Positions 1-5,471 of a DNA stretch of 5,471 nucleotides are shown here, in pieces. Both the position numbers and the translations under genes were made by a program. How positions within the stretch are numbered: position 1 is the stretch's first letter; each line of letters begins with the position of its first letter. The notes under the pieces were generated by a model. It was not told the origin of the DNA, did not search any database, and saw nothing but the letters and a program-made list of their open reading frames with translations. Origin of the DNA: Halobacteriovoraceae bacterium (GTDB lineage Bacteria > Bdellovibrionota > Bacteriovoracia > Bacteriovoracales > Bacteriovoracaceae); NCBI GenBank assembly GCA_018663815.1, contig JABJPQ010000599.1, positions 1-5,471 on the forward strand, read 5' to 3'.

Positions 1-141
1 AAACTGGAGTTTGATGAGAAGCTTTATATCGACATTAAAGAAAAGGCAGTTGCCGGTTTTTGAATCCATAAAATTTCTAGCAGACCCATATCAAAAAGCC
101 CCCATATATTCGATACTTGGGCCCCCCACCTGAATAGTTAC
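1..141 (+). mobile_element. Right end of a probable IS66-like insertion sequence (partial)
   Basis: A transposase-like C-terminal frame enters from the window edge and stops at 131-133. Read inward on the minus strand, the DNA just beyond begins GTAACTATTCAGGTGG. Many IS66-family elements begin with GTAA, and their last transposase frame often ends close to or inside the terminal repeat, so both features fit. The stretch 119-130 (GGG followed by C6 and ACC) is much richer in GC than its surroundings, which also suggests foreign DNA. The proposed boundary is base 141; the next 8 bases, GCAAAAAG, would be one copy of the target duplication. The other end lies outside the window, so neither the inverted repeat nor the duplication can be confirmed. 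The family assignment is from memory of its features. Confidence 0.4.
2..133 (+). CDS. C-terminal fragment of a possible transposase (5' end outside window)
   Basis: This is an open frame of 43 codons running from the window edge to TGA at 131-133. The visible protein includes RSFISTLKKRQLPVFESI, a basic amphipathic stretch that resembles the C-terminal helix of IS66-type transposases, followed by a proline-rich tail ending GPPT. A competing frame (bases 1-63, ending EKAVAGF then TGA) is also open and has a plausible amino-acid composition, so it could instead be the end of an ordinary gene. I prefer the longer frame because its stop lies in the proposed terminal repeat. Without the upstream sequence the choice between frames cannot be settled. 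Confidence 0.35.
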   Translation, partial: NWSLMRSFISTLKKRQLPVFESIKFLADPYQKAPIYSILGPPT

Positions 142-203
142 GCAAAAAGAAAAGTCATAAAAAGTGTAAAAAGAAGTGTAACAAAAGAAAATAATTGTTG
201 ATG

Positions 204-240
204 ACGAGGCGCTCCGGGTGAAAACTAGGAAGTGCCTCGT
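204..240 (+). promoter_or_regulatory. GC-rich stem-loop in the operon leader
   Basis: Bases 204-213 (ACGAGGCGCT) pair with 231-240 (AGTGCCTCGT) over ten consecutive base pairs, nine Watson-Crick and one G-T. The stem can be extended by CC (214-215) with GG (228-229) if A230 is bulged, leaving a loop rich in G and A. No T-run follows the stem (the next bases are TGTTGCGG), so it is not a standard intrinsic terminator. It sits about 65 bases before the first start codon, which suits a structured 5' leader or a protein-binding palindrome. It does not match any riboswitch consensus I recognise. The structure is visible in the sequence; the function is unknown. Confidence 0.5.
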
Positions 241-294
241 TGTTGCGGCCATGCCAACTTTAATGTGCTAGATAAAGGAAAGCAAATGCATATA

Positions 295-299
295 AAGGA
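295..299 (+). promoter_or_regulatory. Ribosome binding site supporting the start at 305
   Basis: AAGGA lies five bases before ATG 305, a normal Shine-Dalgarno spacing, and it fixes this start. A second good site, AAGGAAAG at 275-282, precedes another ATG at 286 in a different frame. That frame is only 33 codons long and overlaps the gene. Confidence 0.65.
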
Positions 300-304
300 T
301 CAAA

Positions 305-724
305 ATGGCAGTTATATTAGCAATCTTTGGAATCATTCATTTTATCATATTTCTCGGGGGAATTTTTCTATTCTACCTTATCTATAAAAAAGAAAATTAT
401 TATAAAAAAGATATTTACACATATATTGTATGTACTTTAATTCTTAGCCTTGTGGGATTTTTTGTAGGAAATCATTTGGCGATGTTTACAGGGGATGGGG
501 GGGTGATGAAGTCGGTTGGTTATACTGCAATTCCAATTACCCAGATTAGCTTTGCTCTTTTAGCATATGCATCCATTCAGTATATTAATTATAACGAGAA
601 ATATCAGGTAAGAATGGGACCGTATATTTTGGCTGCAATGACGAGTGCGCCTCTTTCGTTGCTGCTCGCAGCGAGTATTTCACAAAGCTATTGGCAGCTA
701 TTAGGTAAAAGTATTTATGGATGA
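305..724 (+). CDS. Four-helix integral membrane protein of unknown function
   Basis: The product is 139 residues long and I do not recognise its family. Four hydrophobic segments are visible at about residues 4-27, 38-60, 72-93 and 105-126. A basic, tyrosine-rich loop (KKENYYKKD, 28-36) follows the first helix, so by the positive-inside rule that loop probably faces the cytoplasm. Between helices 2 and 3 is a glycine-rich turn, GDGGVM (63-68), encoded across a run of seven G bases. A further polar loop (NYNEKYQVR, 95-103) lies before helix 4. There is no cleavable signal peptide, lipobox or catalytic motif. The AAGGA site at 295-299 supports the start. The last 8 bases overlap the start of ligA, so the two are probably co-translated. 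Function cannot be deduced; a role in DNA repair should not be assumed from position alone. Confidence 0.75.
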   Translation: MAVILAIFGIIHFIIFLGGIFLFYLIYKKENYYKKDIYTYIVCTLILSLVGFFVGNHLAMFTGDGGVMKSVGYTAIPITQISFALLAYASIQYINYNEKYQVRMGPYILAAMTSAPLSLLLAASISQSYWQLLGKSIYG

Positions 725-2618
725 AATTAAAGTATTAGAAAGACAAATTATAAAACATAAAAATTTATACTATCAAGGAAAGCCTGAAATTTCAGATTTC
801 GAGTATGATGGGCTAGAGGAAAAATTAAAAAAAATTGATCCAGGAAATTCATTGCTTTTAATTGTTGGCTCAAGCATATTTAAAGATGAAAAAATTGAGC
901 ATACTCATAAAATGTTATCCCTGAATAAAACTTATAAAATCGATGACCTTATAAAATGGCAAGATAACAGAGTGCTTCTAAGTACATTTAAAATTGATGG
1001 TTCAAGTTGTTCTATTGTCTATAAAAACGGAAAACTTGTTATGGCTAAAACACGTGGCGATGGACGTTACGGTGAAAATATAACCAAAAAAATTCTTTTT
1101 TTACTCCATATCCCTAGAGAAATAACAATCAAAGAAACAGTCGAGGTTAGGGGAGAGGTTTATTGTACGGAAGAAAATCTTGTTCGCCTGTCAAGTGTGA
1201 TGGAGGAGTTAGGTCTAGAAAAACCAACATCACAGCGTAATATCGTTGCAGGACTTCTTGGTCGAAAAGAAAATATTGAGCTTTGTGAATATCTTAACTT
1301 TCAAGCCTTTGAGCTTATTTCAGAACAAGAAGTATTAAAGACAGAGGAAGAGAAGTTTCATTTTTTGCAAAAATTAGGCTTTGAGACGCCTGATTTTTAC
1401 TTAAATAATAATGAAAAAGATATTGGTCTAAGGCTTGGTGAAGCCCGTGAGTTTATGTCGCAAGGAAACTATTTAATTGATGGACTCGTATTTAGTTATA
1501 ACGATTTAAGTTTACATAATGCCCTTGGTGAAACAGCACATCACCCTCGCTATAAAATGGCCTTTAAGTTTCAAGGAGAAACAAAACAGACCGATATTGA
1601 AAGTATTTCGTGGCAAGTTTCTCGAAATGGTATTCTAACTCCTGTTGCGAACGTGACACCCGTTGAAATTAGTGGCGCAGTTATTTCAAGAGTAACTTTG
1701 CATAACTTTGGAATGGTTAAACAGTTTGATCTCAAAGTCGGGGATAAGATTGAAATCGTAAGATCGGGAGAGGTCATTCCTAAATTTTTAGCTGTTTTAC
1801 AAAGTAGTGAGAATGATTTTTATTACCCTAAAGAGTGCCCAGGTTGTGGTGAAGAAGTAAGGGTTATGAATATCAGGCTTATTTGTGAAAATAACTTATG
1901 TCCTGACAAGCTAAAAGATGAAATTTTAAACTTTATTCAAAAGATAGGAATTGATGATCTAAGTAGTAAGCGATTAGAAGAAATGATTCGCCTGAAGCTG
2001 ATAACAGATATTCCTTCACTTTATGAGCTAAAGGAAGAAGATCTATTAACAGTTGAAAAAGTAAAAGAAAAGCTCTCTCAAAAAATACTTAAAAGCATAA
2101 TGAAATCAAAAGAAGTGGACTTAATAACGTTTTTGTCTGCACTGGGGATTTCGGGAGGTGCATATAATAAGTGTGAGAAGATCGTCCTGGCAGGTTTTAA
2201 TTCGATTGAGAAAATCATGAAAATGGAACAGGCTGACTTGGAGCAAGTTGAGTCTTTTGCGGAAAAATCAGCAACAGATTTTATCCAATCACTTCAGTCA
2301 AAAAAAGAAAACATTGAGAAATTAATTAGTTATGGTTTTGTACTTAAGGCCGATATTGCATCTTTTGTTCAAAGTGAAATCACAGGGCAGAAGTTTTGTA
2401 TAACGGGGACATTAAGTATGAAAAGAAATGAATTGCAAAAAATTGTTAAAAAAAATGGCGGAATTGTTCAAAGCGGAGTTAGTAAGGAAACAAATTATTT
2501 ACTTACTAATGATGTAGAAAGCGGCTCGTCGAAGTTTAAAAAAGCTAAAGAGCTAAATATTTCGATTATTAATGAGGAAGCATTTTTCACATTAGTAGGC
2601 GAAAAATGGCAAAGCTAA
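717..2618 (+). CDS. ligA: NAD+-dependent DNA ligase LigA (divergent)
   Basis: The enzyme seals 3'-OH/5'-phosphate nicks in duplex DNA using NAD+, acting in the cytoplasm in Okazaki fragment joining and excision repair. All domains are present in order: Ia (about 5-40, with Y18, D27, Y30, D31); the adenylation domain with nucleophile K92 in KIDG, TRGDG 112-116, RGE 145-147, IDGLVF 254-259 and AFKF 282-285 (K284); an OB fold (about 290-365, ending RSGEVIP); a four-cysteine zinc finger (C374, C377, C390, C395); helix-hairpin-helix repeats (about 400-530); and a BRCT domain (about 553-630). At 633 residues it is somewhat shorter than the roughly 670 of E. coli LigA. Several consensus blocks are altered: the Glu two residues before the nucleophile is T90, the SPTQ block is missing, and the usual PRNAAAGSLRQ is QRNIVAGLLGR. 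Family identity is certain. Whether this is the housekeeping or a second ligase is open. The start overlaps the upstream stop. Confidence 0.95.
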   Translation: MDEIKVLERQIIKHKNLYYQGKPEISDFEYDGLEEKLKKIDPGNSLLLIVGSSIFKDEKIEHTHKMLSLNKTYKIDDLIKWQDNRVLLSTFKIDGSSCSIVYKNGKLVMAKTRGDGRYGENITKKILFLLHIPREITIKETVEVRGEVYCTEENLVRLSSVMEELGLEKPTSQRNIVAGLLGRKENIELCEYLNFQAFELISEQEVLKTEEEKFHFLQKLGFETPDFYLNNNEKDIGLRLGEAREFMSQGNYLIDGLVFSYNDLSLHNALGETAHHPRYKMAFKFQGETKQTDIESISWQVSRNGILTPVANVTPVEISGAVISRVTLHNFGMVKQFDLKVGDKIEIVRSGEVIPKFLAVLQSSENDFYYPKECPGCGEEVRVMNIRLICENNLCPDKLKDEILNFIQKIGIDDLSSKRLEEMIRLKLITDIPSLYELKEEDLLTVEKVKEKLSQKILKSIMKSKEVDLITFLSALGISGGAYNKCEKIVLAGFNSIEKIMKMEQADLEQVESFAEKSATDFIQSLQSKKENIEKLISYGFVLKADIASFVQSEITGQKFCITGTLSMKRNELQKIVKKNGGIVQSGVSKETNYLLTNDVESGSSKFKKAKELNISIINEEAFFTLVGEKWQS

Positions 2619-3982
2619 AATCGAAGTTTACTTGCCTTAAATGTAACTTTACGACAGTAAAGTGGCTTGGAAGGTGCCCTGATTGTGAGGAGTGGAATAC
2701 GTTTGAAGAAGAGATTGTTCAGGCAGAAACTCAGCAACGATCGGTTGCGGCTAAAAGAGCACAAGGAAGTAAAAATTCCGCTAAAAAAATTTCAGACATT
2801 AATTTAATTACCTATGAGAAGTTTAAAACAGGGCTTGAGGAGTTTGACCGTGTGTTGGGAAGTGGTATTACTAAAGGGTCACTTACATTAATTGGGGGCG
2901 AACCAGGAATTGGAAAATCGACGCTTTTGATGGAGGTCTGTAAGCAACTTTCCCAAGGGTATAATGAACTAAAAATACTTTATGTTTCGGGAGAAGAATC
3001 AAATAGTCAGATTGCTCAAAGAAGTAAGCGCTTAGGTATAAATGATGGAAATTTTTATATTTTAAATGAAAGTTGCTGGCAAGATATTCTAGAACAAATA
3101 AAAAAATTAAAGCCTGCATTTTTAGTTATAGACTCTATTCAAACGACAGTGTCATCGGAGATACAATCTATTGCTGGCTCTGTGTCTCAAGTTAGGGAAG
3201 TAACATATGAGTTAATGAATTACGCTAAAGCAAATGATTTAACTTGTTTTGTCGTTGGGCATGTTACGAAAGATGGAAATATTGCGGGACCAAAAGTTTT
3301 AGAGCACATGGTTGATACCGTTATATACTTTGAAGGAGATCAGTTTGGTCAATATCGGATGCTTAGAGTTATTAAGAATCGATTTGGTAGTTCCAATGAG
3401 GTTGGTATCTTTGAAATGCTTGAAAAAGGACTTGTTGAGGTTAAAAACCCTTCGCAGTATTTTTTAGAAAGCTCCCTTAAAGAAGCCTATGGTAGGTCAC
3501 TAACTTGTATTGTTGAAGGAACGAGACCTCTTTTTGTAGAGATTCAAGCGCTTGTTGTGGAAAATAAATTTGGAAATGGCCGTAGAACAACTCAAGGGTT
3601 GGACTCTAATAGGGTTGCTTTATTAATCGCAGTGATTGATAAATATTTTGAAATTCCACTCTCATTTAATGATATTTATGTAAATATTGTTGGAGGTGTG
3701 AAACTAAATAATAGGGAAAGTGATCTGGCGATTATTGCTTCCTTGTTAAGCTCTTATAAGGGAAAAAAAATTAATGAAGGAATTGTTTTTATTGGAGAAG
3801 TGGGATTAACGGGTGAAGTGAGATCTGTTCCAATGATTGAAACAAGACTTAAAGAGTTAGAACAATTGAATTATACTAAAGTTGTTTTAAGTAGTAAGTT
3901 AGCAAAAGAGCAGGGAAATAAATTTGACTTAGAAATAATGGGTATTACGAGAGCACAAGAAATAGAGCAGATTTTATATTAA
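2606..3982 (+). CDS. radA: DNA repair protein RadA (Sms)
   Basis: RadA is a RecA-like ATPase that acts with RecA to process recombination intermediates and drive branch migration. The 458 residues match the usual RadA length and layout. The N-terminal zinc finger uses C10, C13, C24 and C27, with WLGRCP between the pairs. The ATPase core has Walker A GEPGIGKST (98-106), Walker B around LVIDSIQT (173-180), the GHVTKDGNIAGPKVLEHMVD block (218-237) and the RadA-specific KNRFG motif (257-261). The C-terminal Lon-like domain (about 290-458) includes VNIVGGVK and FIGEVGLTGEVRSV (395-408); in this family it acts as a scaffold rather than a protease. No expected motif is missing. The ATG is placed by the standard RadA opening (MAKxKxKFxC). 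The gene begins inside the last 13 bases of ligA in another frame, so expression is probably coupled. Confidence 0.97.
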   Translation: MAKLKSKFTCLKCNFTTVKWLGRCPDCEEWNTFEEEIVQAETQQRSVAAKRAQGSKNSAKKISDINLITYEKFKTGLEEFDRVLGSGITKGSLTLIGGEPGIGKSTLLMEVCKQLSQGYNELKILYVSGEESNSQIAQRSKRLGINDGNFYILNESCWQDILEQIKKLKPAFLVIDSIQTTVSSEIQSIAGSVSQVREVTYELMNYAKANDLTCFVVGHVTKDGNIAGPKVLEHMVDTVIYFEGDQFGQYRMLRVIKNRFGSSNEVGIFEMLEKGLVEVKNPSQYFLESSLKEAYGRSLTCIVEGTRPLFVEIQALVVENKFGNGRRTTQGLDSNRVALLIAVIDKYFEIPLSFNDIYVNIVGGVKLNNRESDLAIIASLLSSYKGKKINEGIVFIGEVGLTGEVRSVPMIETRLKELEQLNYTKVVLSSKLAKEQGNKFDLEIMGITRAQEIEQILY

Positions 3983-3988
3983 GGGGAA
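3981..3988 (+). promoter_or_regulatory. Strong ribosome binding site for the haem-protein gene
   Basis: AAGGGGAA starts inside the radA stop codon and ends five bases before ATG 3994. This is the most consensus-like Shine-Dalgarno in the cluster. It suggests that the haem-protein gene is translated independently of radA although probably on the same transcript. Confidence 0.65.
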
Positions 3989-3993
3989 ATATA

Positions 3994-4515
3994 ATGAAAA
4001 CAAAAATAATAATTATGAGTTTATTTGTACTTTTGTCGACGAGCGGTCATGGGAGCGAGGTAAAGGCCATAAAGACAATTAAAAAATTGGGAATGAGTTT
4101 AAAAACAGAGCTTAAGAACGCGATGAAAATTTCATCTCAAGAAGCGATGAAAGTTTGTAATACCCAAGCTGATAAAATAACAATAGCCAGTAATACAGAC
4201 CTAATAAAAGTTGGACGTGTAAGTGAAAAAAATAGAAATCCTCAAAGTTTTCCAAAGAAATGGATGGTAGATGGCATTAAAAAGCTTAAAGCCGGAAAAG
4301 TTAAAAAACCATATATCGTTGTTAAGGTTAGCAGTAATAAGATGGGACTGCTAAAGTCAATAAGCACACAACCAGTGTGCTTAAAGTGTCATGGATCAAA
4401 TATTAATCCGCAAGTTCTTAAACAAATCACCTCGCTTTACCCTGAGGATAAAGCTGTTGGTTATAAACTTGGAGATATAAGAGGGTATTTTTGGGCCGAG
4501 TGGGAATTAAAATAA
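3994..4515 (+). CDS. Secreted c-type haem protein, DUF3365/Tll0287-like
   Basis: The product is 173 residues long. Residues 1-20 form a signal peptide (K2 and K4, a hydrophobic core IIIMSLFVLL, then a small-residue region), so the mature protein is probably periplasmic. It carries one c-haem attachment site, C129-x-x-C132-H133, followed by glycine. Two further blocks match the DUF3365/Tll0287-like family: VCNTQAD (54-60) leading to NRNPQSFPKKW (80-90), and the C-terminal YPEDKAVGYKLGDIRGYFW (149-167). In the characterised cyanobacterial member Tll0287 the haem sits in a PAS-like fold and, as I recall, is ligated by His and Cys; C55 would be the Cys candidate here. Members occur alone or as the sensor part of signalling proteins. 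This one has no output domain, so it is either an electron-transfer protein or a stand-alone sensor. It follows radA by 11 bases and overlaps glpK by 9. Confidence 0.88.
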   Translation: MKTKIIIMSLFVLLSTSGHGSEVKAIKTIKKLGMSLKTELKNAMKISSQEAMKVCNTQADKITIASNTDLIKVGRVSEKNRNPQSFPKKWMVDGIKKLKAGKVKKPYIVVKVSSNKMGLLKSISTQPVCLKCHGSNINPQVLKQITSLYPEDKAVGYKLGDIRGYFWAEWELK

Positions 4516-4524
4516 TTTTTTAAT
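4506..4524. terminator. Weak AT-only inverted repeat between convergent genes
   Basis: ATTAAAA (4506-4512) can pair with TTTTAAT (4518-4524), and a six-T run is present on the plus strand at 4516-4521. The stem has no GC pairs and overlaps both stop codons, so it is a poor intrinsic terminator. It is listed only because no better candidate separates the two converging transcripts. Confidence 0.15.
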
Positions 4525-5471
4525 ATATTGGTTCCATTGAGCGAGTTTATTATCAAAATAGGAATGCTTAATCGGAAGAAAATTTTTGTCTTCTTGCCAT
4601 AAGTTATCTAGATCAGAAAAGTTTATCTCACCAAGTCCGATCATTGAGCCTAGTGCAACTCCGTAAGCAGTTGTTTCAATGACTTTAGGACGGATGATTT
4701 TTTTATTGGAAAAACTCGCCTGTATTTGCATTAGTAAATTATTCTGGCAAGCACCTCCATCTACTTTAATACTGTCAACCTGAGATGGAGCATCTGCAAT
4801 AAGTGCTTGAATAGAGTCATTGATAGAAAGGGCCATTCCATCGAGACAAGCGCGGGCAATATGCTGTTTATTTGTATCTCTTGTAATACCTATAAGAGCT
4901 CCTTTGGCATCTGCTTTCCAGTGTGGTGAACCTATTCCAGTAAAAAATGGCATAAAAAGGAGATGTTCCATCTCGGTAAGGTCATTGACTTTATTTGCGA
5001 GGACTTCCACTTCTGGTCCAGACTCGATAATATTGAGGTTGTCCCTTAACCATTGAACGGCTGCTCCGGCAATATAACATGAGCCCTCAAGGGCGTAGCA
5101 AGCTTGTCCGTCTTTTTTGTATGCTACGGTTGTTAATAATCCGTTAGAGCTATAAATTTTTTCAGCTCCTGTGTTTAGTAAAATAAATGCACCTGTACCA
5201 TATGTGCATTTAAGATCACCATTTTTATAGCCAGCCTGTCCAAATAAAGCGGCCTGTTGATCACCTAAAATACAAGTGATAGGTATATTATCATTTAAAA
5301 AACTAAGACCTTGAGTCTGTCCAAAGTTATCGAAAGATTCTATAATTTTAGGTAGAAATTTACTGCCAATTTCAAAAAAATTAAGAAGATCATCACTCCA
5401 CTGACAAGTGTCTAAGTCCATTAGCAGCGTTCGAGAAGCATTTGATGGTTCAGTAAAAAAAGAATTTCCAC
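4507..5471 (-). CDS. glpK: Glycerol kinase GlpK, C-terminal part (start outside window)
   Basis: GlpK phosphorylates glycerol to sn-glycerol 3-phosphate with ATP in the cytoplasm, trapping glycerol for catabolism and lipid synthesis. The frame is open to the window edge and encodes 320 residues, about the last two thirds of a roughly 500-residue protein. The methionine codon at 5421 is internal, since the upstream residues FFTEPSNASRTLL match the family. In the visible fragment the motifs are TEPSNASRT (6-14), FGQT, GDQQAALFGQ (69-78, with the catalytic-base Asp encoded at 5260-5262), TYGTGAF, ALEG, AGAAVQWLRDN, FTGIGSPHW and VDGGACQNNLLMQ. The loop between FGQT and GDQQ lacks both the GGKGGTR sequence that binds fructose-1,6-bisphosphate in E. 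coli and the regulatory His of Gram-positive enzymes. The C-terminus also lacks the PGIE segment bound by IIA-Glc. No frameshift is seen. It converges on the haem-protein gene. Confidence 0.96.
   Translation of the reverse strand, partial: GNSFFTEPSNASRTLLMDLDTCQWSDDLLNFFEIGSKFLPKIIESFDNFGQTQGLSFLNDNIPITCILGDQQAALFGQAGYKNGDLKCTYGTGAFILLNTGAEKIYSSNGLLTTVAYKKDGQACYALEGSCYIAGAAVQWLRDNLNIIESGPEVEVLANKVNDLTEMEHLLFMPFFTGIGSPHWKADAKGALIGITRDTNKQHIARACLDGMALSINDSIQALIADAPSQVDSIKVDGGACQNNLLMQIQASFSNKKIIRPKVIETTAYGVALGSMIGLGEINFSDLDNLWQEDKNFLPIKHSYFDNKLAQWNQYIKKLF

Larger units (their letters stand above)
142..304. other. Non-coding leader region before the membrane protein gene
   Basis: There is no credible gene here on either strand. 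The left part (142-194) is strongly A-rich on the plus strand and contains AAGTGTAA twice (162-169 and 174-181). The middle holds a GC-rich hairpin, described separately, and the right part holds the ribosome binding site for the gene at 305. I found no promoter close to the sigma-70 consensus. The best -10-like candidate is TAGATA at 269-274 preceded by TGC, but it has no well-spaced -35. Transcription of the ligA-radA unit presumably starts in this region or in the insertion-sequence end to its left. Confidence 0.6.

Noticed and set aside
1..63. Open frame ending in EKAVAGF and TGA, possibly the end of an ordinary gene
   Set aside because: Only 20 residues are visible and no family is recognisable. 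The overlapping longer frame better explains the adjacent terminal-repeat-like DNA, though this remains a live alternative.
162..181. Direct repeat AAGTGTAA, two copies 12 bases apart
   Set aside because: The repeat is short and lies in a low-complexity A-rich tract, so chance is the simpler explanation, and no third clear copy exists.
239..258. GTTG...CAAC small inverted repeat after the main hairpin, considered as an integron-type attC or a second stem
   Set aside because: The arms are only four bases and the attC consensus boxes are not present.
827..834. A8 runs in coding DNA (also at 2448-2455 and 3763-3770) as programmed slippage sites
   Set aside because: Such runs are expected in AT-rich genes, and all frames here continue without needing a shift.
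1571..1777. Minus-strand open frame inside ligA
   Set aside because: It lies wholly opposite a well-conserved part of ligA (OB fold) and has no family resemblance, so it is a shadow frame.
2883..3119. Minus-strand open frame inside radA
   Set aside because: It is opposite the RadA ATPase core and shows no independent coding evidence.
4820..5056. Plus-strand open frame opposite glpK
   Set aside because: It is the antisense of conserved GlpK motifs and its sequence matches no family I know.

Overview
The window is AT-rich bacterial DNA, with A-runs and AT-rich codons throughout the genes. It holds four co-directional genes on the plus strand and one converging gene on the minus strand. A signal peptide plus CxxCH haem motif on one product implies a cell that matures c-type cytochromes outside the cytoplasmic membrane, which suggests a Gram-negative. 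The AT-rich, divergent style would suit a Bacteriovorax/Halobacteriovorax-like member of Bdellovibrionota, but nothing here proves the taxon.

Bases 1-141 look like the end of an insertion sequence, probably IS66-like. A transposase-like C-terminal reading frame runs in from the left and stops inside a possible terminal repeat ending in GTTAC (GTAAC read inward). Bases 142-304 are non-coding. They contain an A-rich tract, one clear GC-rich hairpin (204-240) and the ribosome binding site of the first gene.

Bases 305-3982 form a tightly packed run: a four-helix membrane protein of unknown function, then ligA (NAD+-dependent DNA ligase), then radA (recombination/branch-migration ATPase). The genes overlap by 8 and 13 bases, so translational coupling is likely. 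Eleven bases after radA comes a secreted c-haem protein of the DUF3365/Tll0287-like family. The unit therefore joins two DNA repair enzymes with two envelope proteins. The ligase has all its catalytic motifs but departs from the family consensus at several normally strict blocks.

From 4507 to the window end, on the opposite strand, lies the C-terminal two thirds of glpK (glycerol kinase). Its stop overlaps the end of the haem-protein gene by 9 bases, with no convincing terminator between them. It belongs to a separate, converging transcription unit for glycerol use.

I see no CRISPR array, tRNA, rRNA or complete mobile element, and no clear evidence of a new multi-gene system. The items most worth a second look are the divergent ligase and its odd operon, the 204-240 hairpin, and the G7 tract in the membrane-protein gene.
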